From CBDCFV01 sp963664625 (GTDB taxonomy: Bacteria; Chloroflexota; Dehalococcoidia; Lucifugimonadales; UBA3495), in contig OY761541.1 of NCBI GenBank assembly GCA_963664625.1, forward strand, positions 620,001 through 684,000: 64,000 bases of DNA, read 5' to 3'. Both the position numbers and the translations under genes were made by a program. Below the pieces are notes generated by a model. That model saw only the letters and a program-made list of their open reading frames with translations. It was not told the origin of the DNA and did not search any database. This document shows, piece after piece, positions 60,974 through 64,000 of the stretch; the first letter of the stretch is position 1, and each line of letters begins with the position of its first letter.

Positions 60974-62104
60974 CTAGGCGAAACGGCCCCGGCCGGCGAT
61001 GGACCAGTACCCCTCCAACTTGCCGTCCCGGACCGCCCGCACGTAGTCGTACTGGTTGAAGCAAAGGCCTATGTTATAAGGCACCAACCAAGCCTTATCC
61101 CCCGACCCCAAAGCTTCCATGGGAATGTTCTCCAGTTCCAAAATGCCGTGCTCGGCGCTGAACCTGGTCGCCTGAGCGCCTGCAATCCCTTCAAGGACGG
61201 CGCGGCCCTGGTCCGGCCCTGTTGCCTTGTGGCCCGCGTCCAGCACCGCCGAGTGCAGGTTGGGGCGGCTTATGACACCGGCAAGCACCTTGGCGGCAGG
61301 GGCAAATTCCGGGCGTATCCGGCAGTAGTTGTAGTCCATCAGCGGGTAGGAGCCTGCCTGCACCTCGGTGATGCCGGGCAAAGAGGCGGCGACATCGTAG
61401 TTGTGGGTGCCGCCGACACTGACCGTTGGAACGGACAATCCTTCTCTTTCAAGCAGTTCCCGCGTATCCAGAACGGGTTGAAGTTGCTGGCGCGCCGTCG
61501 CTTCCATCGCCGATTTGTCCGGCATATCGGCGTCGCCGGCGGACGGAAGCGGAGGGACGGCCATGATACCTTCGAAATACAGTCCGGGCGCTTCAGCAAC
61601 CACCCTAGCCAACGCCAGCGCATCCGCGCCCGGCACGACTCCGCAGCGGCCAAGTCCCACGTCCAGTTCCACGAAGACGCCGAGTTCAGTCCCGGAAGCC
61701 GTCGCTGCTTGGGAAAGAGCATCGACGTTGGCTACAGAGTCCACGGCGACTGAAATAGCGTTGGCTTGGGCAAGGGCGCAAAGACGCACAATTTTGGACC
61801 GGGTAACGATCTGGCTGGCGATGAGCACGTTCCTGAACCCGGCCTCGGTAAATACCTCAGCCTCTCCCAACGTGGCGACAGCGATGCCCCCGTCGCTTGG
61901 GGTGTTTCCCGCCTCAACCTGGAAATAAGCGATTTGGGGGCATTGATGGGCCGAGACATAGGGGCGAATCTGCGCCCTGGACTGGTTGAAGCTGGAATGC
62001 AGTACCTCTATGTTCCGGCCCATAATATCCAGGTCCACTACTAATGCCGGGGTGTCCAACTCCTCTACCGGCGTGGCCGGGGGCTGAAAAATGGGCCTTT
62101 CCAT
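60974..62104 (-). CDS. DSD1-family paralog lacking the PLP lysine
   Basis: A 376-residue paralog of the gene at 59771: VEELDTPALVVDLDIMGRNI, FVELDVGLGRCG, GGTHNYDVAASLPGITEVQA, SYPLMDYNYCRI and SAEHGILELENIP. The segment aligned to LRPHGKNHK reads IRPYVSAHQ, so the Schiff-base lysine K51 is Ser and K54 is Gln. Without it, PLP-dependent chemistry is not expected, yet the frame is intact and full-length. ATG 62104 with AAGGAG upstream. Possibly a regulator, a scaffold or a re-purposed enzyme. Confidence 0.88.
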   Translation of the reverse strand: MERPIFQPPATPVEELDTPALVVDLDIMGRNIEVLHSSFNQSRAQIRPYVSAHQCPQIAYFQVEAGNTPSDGGIAVATLGEAEVFTEAGFRNVLIASQIVTRSKIVRLCALAQANAISVAVDSVANVDALSQAATASGTELGVFVELDVGLGRCGVVPGADALALARVVAEAPGLYFEGIMAVPPLPSAGDADMPDKSAMEATARQQLQPVLDTRELLEREGLSVPTVSVGGTHNYDVAASLPGITEVQAGSYPLMDYNYCRIRPEFAPAAKVLAGVISRPNLHSAVLDAGHKATGPDQGRAVLEGIAGAQATRFSAEHGILELENIPMEALGSGDKAWLVPYNIGLCFNQYDYVRAVRDGKLEGYWSIAGRGRFA

Positions 62105-62330
62105 GGGCAACTCCTTACTTCATTGCAGGGAATAAGTGGTGCGATACGTCAATGCTGGTCTTCCGTATTTTCCACCATCGGACTATAACACGATACGGCC
62201 AGTTAGTGGGAAAGACCCATAACGAACCAGCAGAAAGCCTGCCCAGTTCTTGACAATGGCGATGAATGAAGACTAACGTAAGCGGGCGCCTTTTACGTCG
62301 CCCTGAATCCTGATTCTGCGAGAGTTTATT

Positions 62331-62564
62331 TTGCCTGTAGAACCATCGGACAATAACGCCAAACACCGGTCGCGTCGGAGCTTCTTGTCAAAGATTGGCT
62401 TGGGCGCGGTAGTAGCCGCCGTAGCTTCCCTTCCCATAGCCGGCCGCGGTGGTTCCACGGCGTCGGCCAACGGCGACGGTGTATCGGACTTTCCCGGTGA
62501 GGACTCGATTTTCCATCCGGCCCAAGACCCGCGGCTGGACCCGCGCCGCAATCGGTCGTCCTAG
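62331..62564 (+). CDS. Short protein with Tat signal peptide, possibly a gene remnant
   Basis: A 77-residue frame from a TTG at 62331. It carries a twin-arginine signal, SRRSFLSKIGLGAVVAAVAS, with a hydrophobic core and a possible cleavage area near ASANG. Only about 30 residues follow (DFPGEDSIFHPAQDPRLDPR). It is either a small Tat-exported protein or the stump of a longer gene. No Shine-Dalgarno is obvious. The flanking 62111-62330 holds no gene, nor does 62565-62712. Confidence 0.5.
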   Translation: MPVEPSDNNAKHRSRRSFLSKIGLGAVVAAVASLPIAGRGGSTASANGDGVSDFPGEDSIFHPAQDPRLDPRRNRSS

Positions 62565-62712
62565 CGTTCTTTCAACCCCACATCGCCAGCCCCGGGCATT
62601 CATCCTCGGCCTTAGCTGAAGCCAGTCATCCGGCTTTGGTCGGGCGAGGTCTATCAACGCCCGGTTCGGTTGGCGTGTTCCTGCTGACACGGCCTCAGCC
62701 AATGGAGGAGTC

Positions 62713-64000
62713 ATGGGTGTTACCGCCGATTTTGCTCGCTTTGTCCAAGACACCACGTTCTTCGACCTGCCCGCCGCGTCGGTGAGCCGGGCGAAGGACC
62801 TGTTTCTCGACACCATAGGCGTCGCGCTGGTCGGCAGCGTCCAGACCACCGGACAGGCGGTGGTTGCCTACGCCCGTGAAGCGGGCGGCGCCCCCGAGGC
62901 AACCGTCTGGTCTGGCGGACTTGCCACGTCGGCGTCTATGGCGGCCTTCACCAACGGCATCCTGGCCCACAACATGGACTTTGATGACTGGTTGCCCACC
63001 GGCGCAGGGTCGGAGAACTGGCCCAGGAACGGCGGCCATGCCAGCGGCATCCTGGTGCCCGTGGCGGTAGCGTTGGGGGAGAAGTTAGGGGCCTCCGGCA
63101 AGTCGATGATCGAAGCCTACGTGCTGGGCGTGGAGGTCTACACCAAAATAGCCGCCAACTGCCCCAACCTGAGAGGCCGCGGCTTTCACGGTATGCCGGT
63201 CTACGGTTCCCTGGGCGCGGCCGCCACTGCCGCCAAGCTGCTGGGGTTGAACGTCCACCAGATAGAAATGGCCTTCGGCATCGTGGCCTCCGGCGCCGGC
63301 GGGCTGTTCGCCAACGTGCGAGGCTACGATGCCAACGCCGTCCACTCCGGCAACGCCGCCCGTCTCGGGATCGAGGCGGCGATACTGGCGCGCGCCGGGT
63401 TCACCGGCAAAGAGGCCATCATCGAGTCTCCCATGGGCTTCTGCGACTCATTCCTTGGTCCCGGCGCGGCCAACTTTGACAACATGACCGCGACCTTGGG
63501 AAATCCCTTCTACATGGAAACCCCGGGGCCCGGCATAAAGCCATACCCGTGCGCTTGGCCGACGTTCTACGCCATTGACGGCGTTCTGGGATTGGTGCAG
63601 GAGCACAACCTTGCCTACGACAATATCCAGGAAGTCGTGATTTCAGTGTCGCCGTACCACTACAACGGCACCGAGAGCATGTACGTGCCTGAACCCGCCT
63701 CGGTCTACGAGTCCCGGTTCAGCACCAATTTCACCTGCGGCACGGTCATCTTGACCGGGAACCTTGGCGTGGACGATTTTTCCGAAGCCAAGCTGTCCGA
63801 CCCTCTCGTAAGGGAGGCCGTTGCCAAGATAAACTTGGTGGTCGACGAGAGCCGCGCGCACGAGGAGGGTGTGTTCTTTGCCCCGGTGACCATCAAGACC
63901 CGCGACGGCCGGGAACTGGACAACCGGGTTGACGTATGCAGGGGTCACCCCAGAAACCCCCTTTCATACGACGAACTTGTGGGCAAGTACCGTGACAACG
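62713..64000 (+). CDS. MmgE/PrpD family protein (partial, runs off window)
   Basis: At least 429 residues, open to the window edge. Starts MGVTADFARFVQDTTFFDLP after GGAGGAG. Family segments: RAKDLFLDTIGVALVGS, AFTNGILAHNMDFDDW, GILVPVAVALGEKLGASGKS, MIEAYVLGVEVYTKIA, GMPVYGSLGAAATAAKLLGL and GIKPYPCAWPTFYAIDGVL. MmgE/PrpD enzymes include 2-methylcitrate dehydratase and related hydro-lyases. Full length is normally ~450-480, so only the last few dozen residues are missing. Confidence 0.94.
   Translation, partial: MGVTADFARFVQDTTFFDLPAASVSRAKDLFLDTIGVALVGSVQTTGQAVVAYAREAGGAPEATVWSGGLATSASMAAFTNGILAHNMDFDDWLPTGAGSENWPRNGGHASGILVPVAVALGEKLGASGKSMIEAYVLGVEVYTKIAANCPNLRGRGFHGMPVYGSLGAAATAAKLLGLNVHQIEMAFGIVASGAGGLFANVRGYDANAVHSGNAARLGIEAAILARAGFTGKEAIIESPMGFCDSFLGPGAANFDNMTATLGNPFYMETPGPGIKPYPCAWPTFYAIDGVLGLVQEHNLAYDNIQEVVISVSPYHYNGTESMYVPEPASVYESRFSTNFTCGTVILTGNLGVDDFSEAKLSDPLVREAVAKINLVVDESRAHEEGVFFAPVTIKTRDGRELDNRVDVCRGHPRNPLSYDELVGKYRDN

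Noticed and set aside
62115..62366. 83-codon minus-strand frame upstream of the DSD1-like paralog
   Set aside because: No family features, basic random-looking composition, and it overlaps the better-supported Tat signal frame.

Overview
This 64 kb, GC-rich window reads as a single stretch of bacterial chromosome. The gene content suggests a Chloroflexota bacterium of the SAR202/Dehalococcoidia type. That is an inference from repertoire: three luciferase-like flavin monooxygenases, a mandelate-racemase-type enolase, two CaiB/BaiF CoA-transferases, two crotonases, several SDRs, three TPP-enzyme genes, a GMC oxidoreductase, a Rieske fusion and MmgE/PrpD. No rRNA, tRNA or CRISPR array was seen.

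Layout. 1-2200: groES-groEL on the minus strand, with a TTGACA promoter, a CIRCE-like operator and a terminator. 2.2-17 kb: catabolic genes (crotonases, acyl-CoA ligase, PHP hydrolase, ketopantoate-reductase-like, amidohydrolase, SDRs, Rieske fusion, flavin monooxygenase, MFS, enolase). 17-19 kb: membrane proteins, including a TauE/SafE permease. 19.9-24.5 kb: a tight DUF1800 / ferredoxin-MBL / NHL / DUF1501 operon. 24.6-31.8 kb: GlcG-like, GMC and flavin monooxygenase genes, and a UGSC-family selenoprotein gene whose in-frame UGA (30347-30349) has so far split it into two reading frames. 32-33.3 kb: a two-subunit TPP decarboxylase. 33.4-36.1 kb: an accessory patch with HEPN proteins, a decayed gene and a higBA module lying between two 76-bp copies of a methyltransferase 3' end. 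36.2-44.2 kb: two peptide-type ABC ATPases without permeases, a TPP enzyme, an MNT-HEPN fusion and two CoA-transferases. 44.2-48.2 kb: leuC and leuD separated by three Uma2-family genes. 48.5-57.3 kb: M1 aminopeptidase, an AbiEii-like nucleotidyltransferase pair, metH and fhs (one-carbon metabolism), NIPSNAP. 57.4-59.7 kb: hicBA and a convergent DUF4276-AAA ATPase pair (candidate defence). 59.8-62.1 kb: two D-threonine-aldolase-like genes, one lacking the PLP lysine. 62.3-64 kb: an orphan Tat signal peptide and a partial MmgE/PrpD gene.

Short palindromic repeats are dense. One family (ATTCCCGCGNANGCGGGAAT) sits in intergenic gaps and has entered two genes in frame. A second (GTAGGGGC...GCCCCTAC) supplies the stop codon of four genes. 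The strongest single result is the selenocysteine-type recoding at 30347. The most unusual architectures are higBA bounded by the methyltransferase repeats, Uma2 genes inside leuCD, and the DUF1800/DUF1501 operon without export signals.
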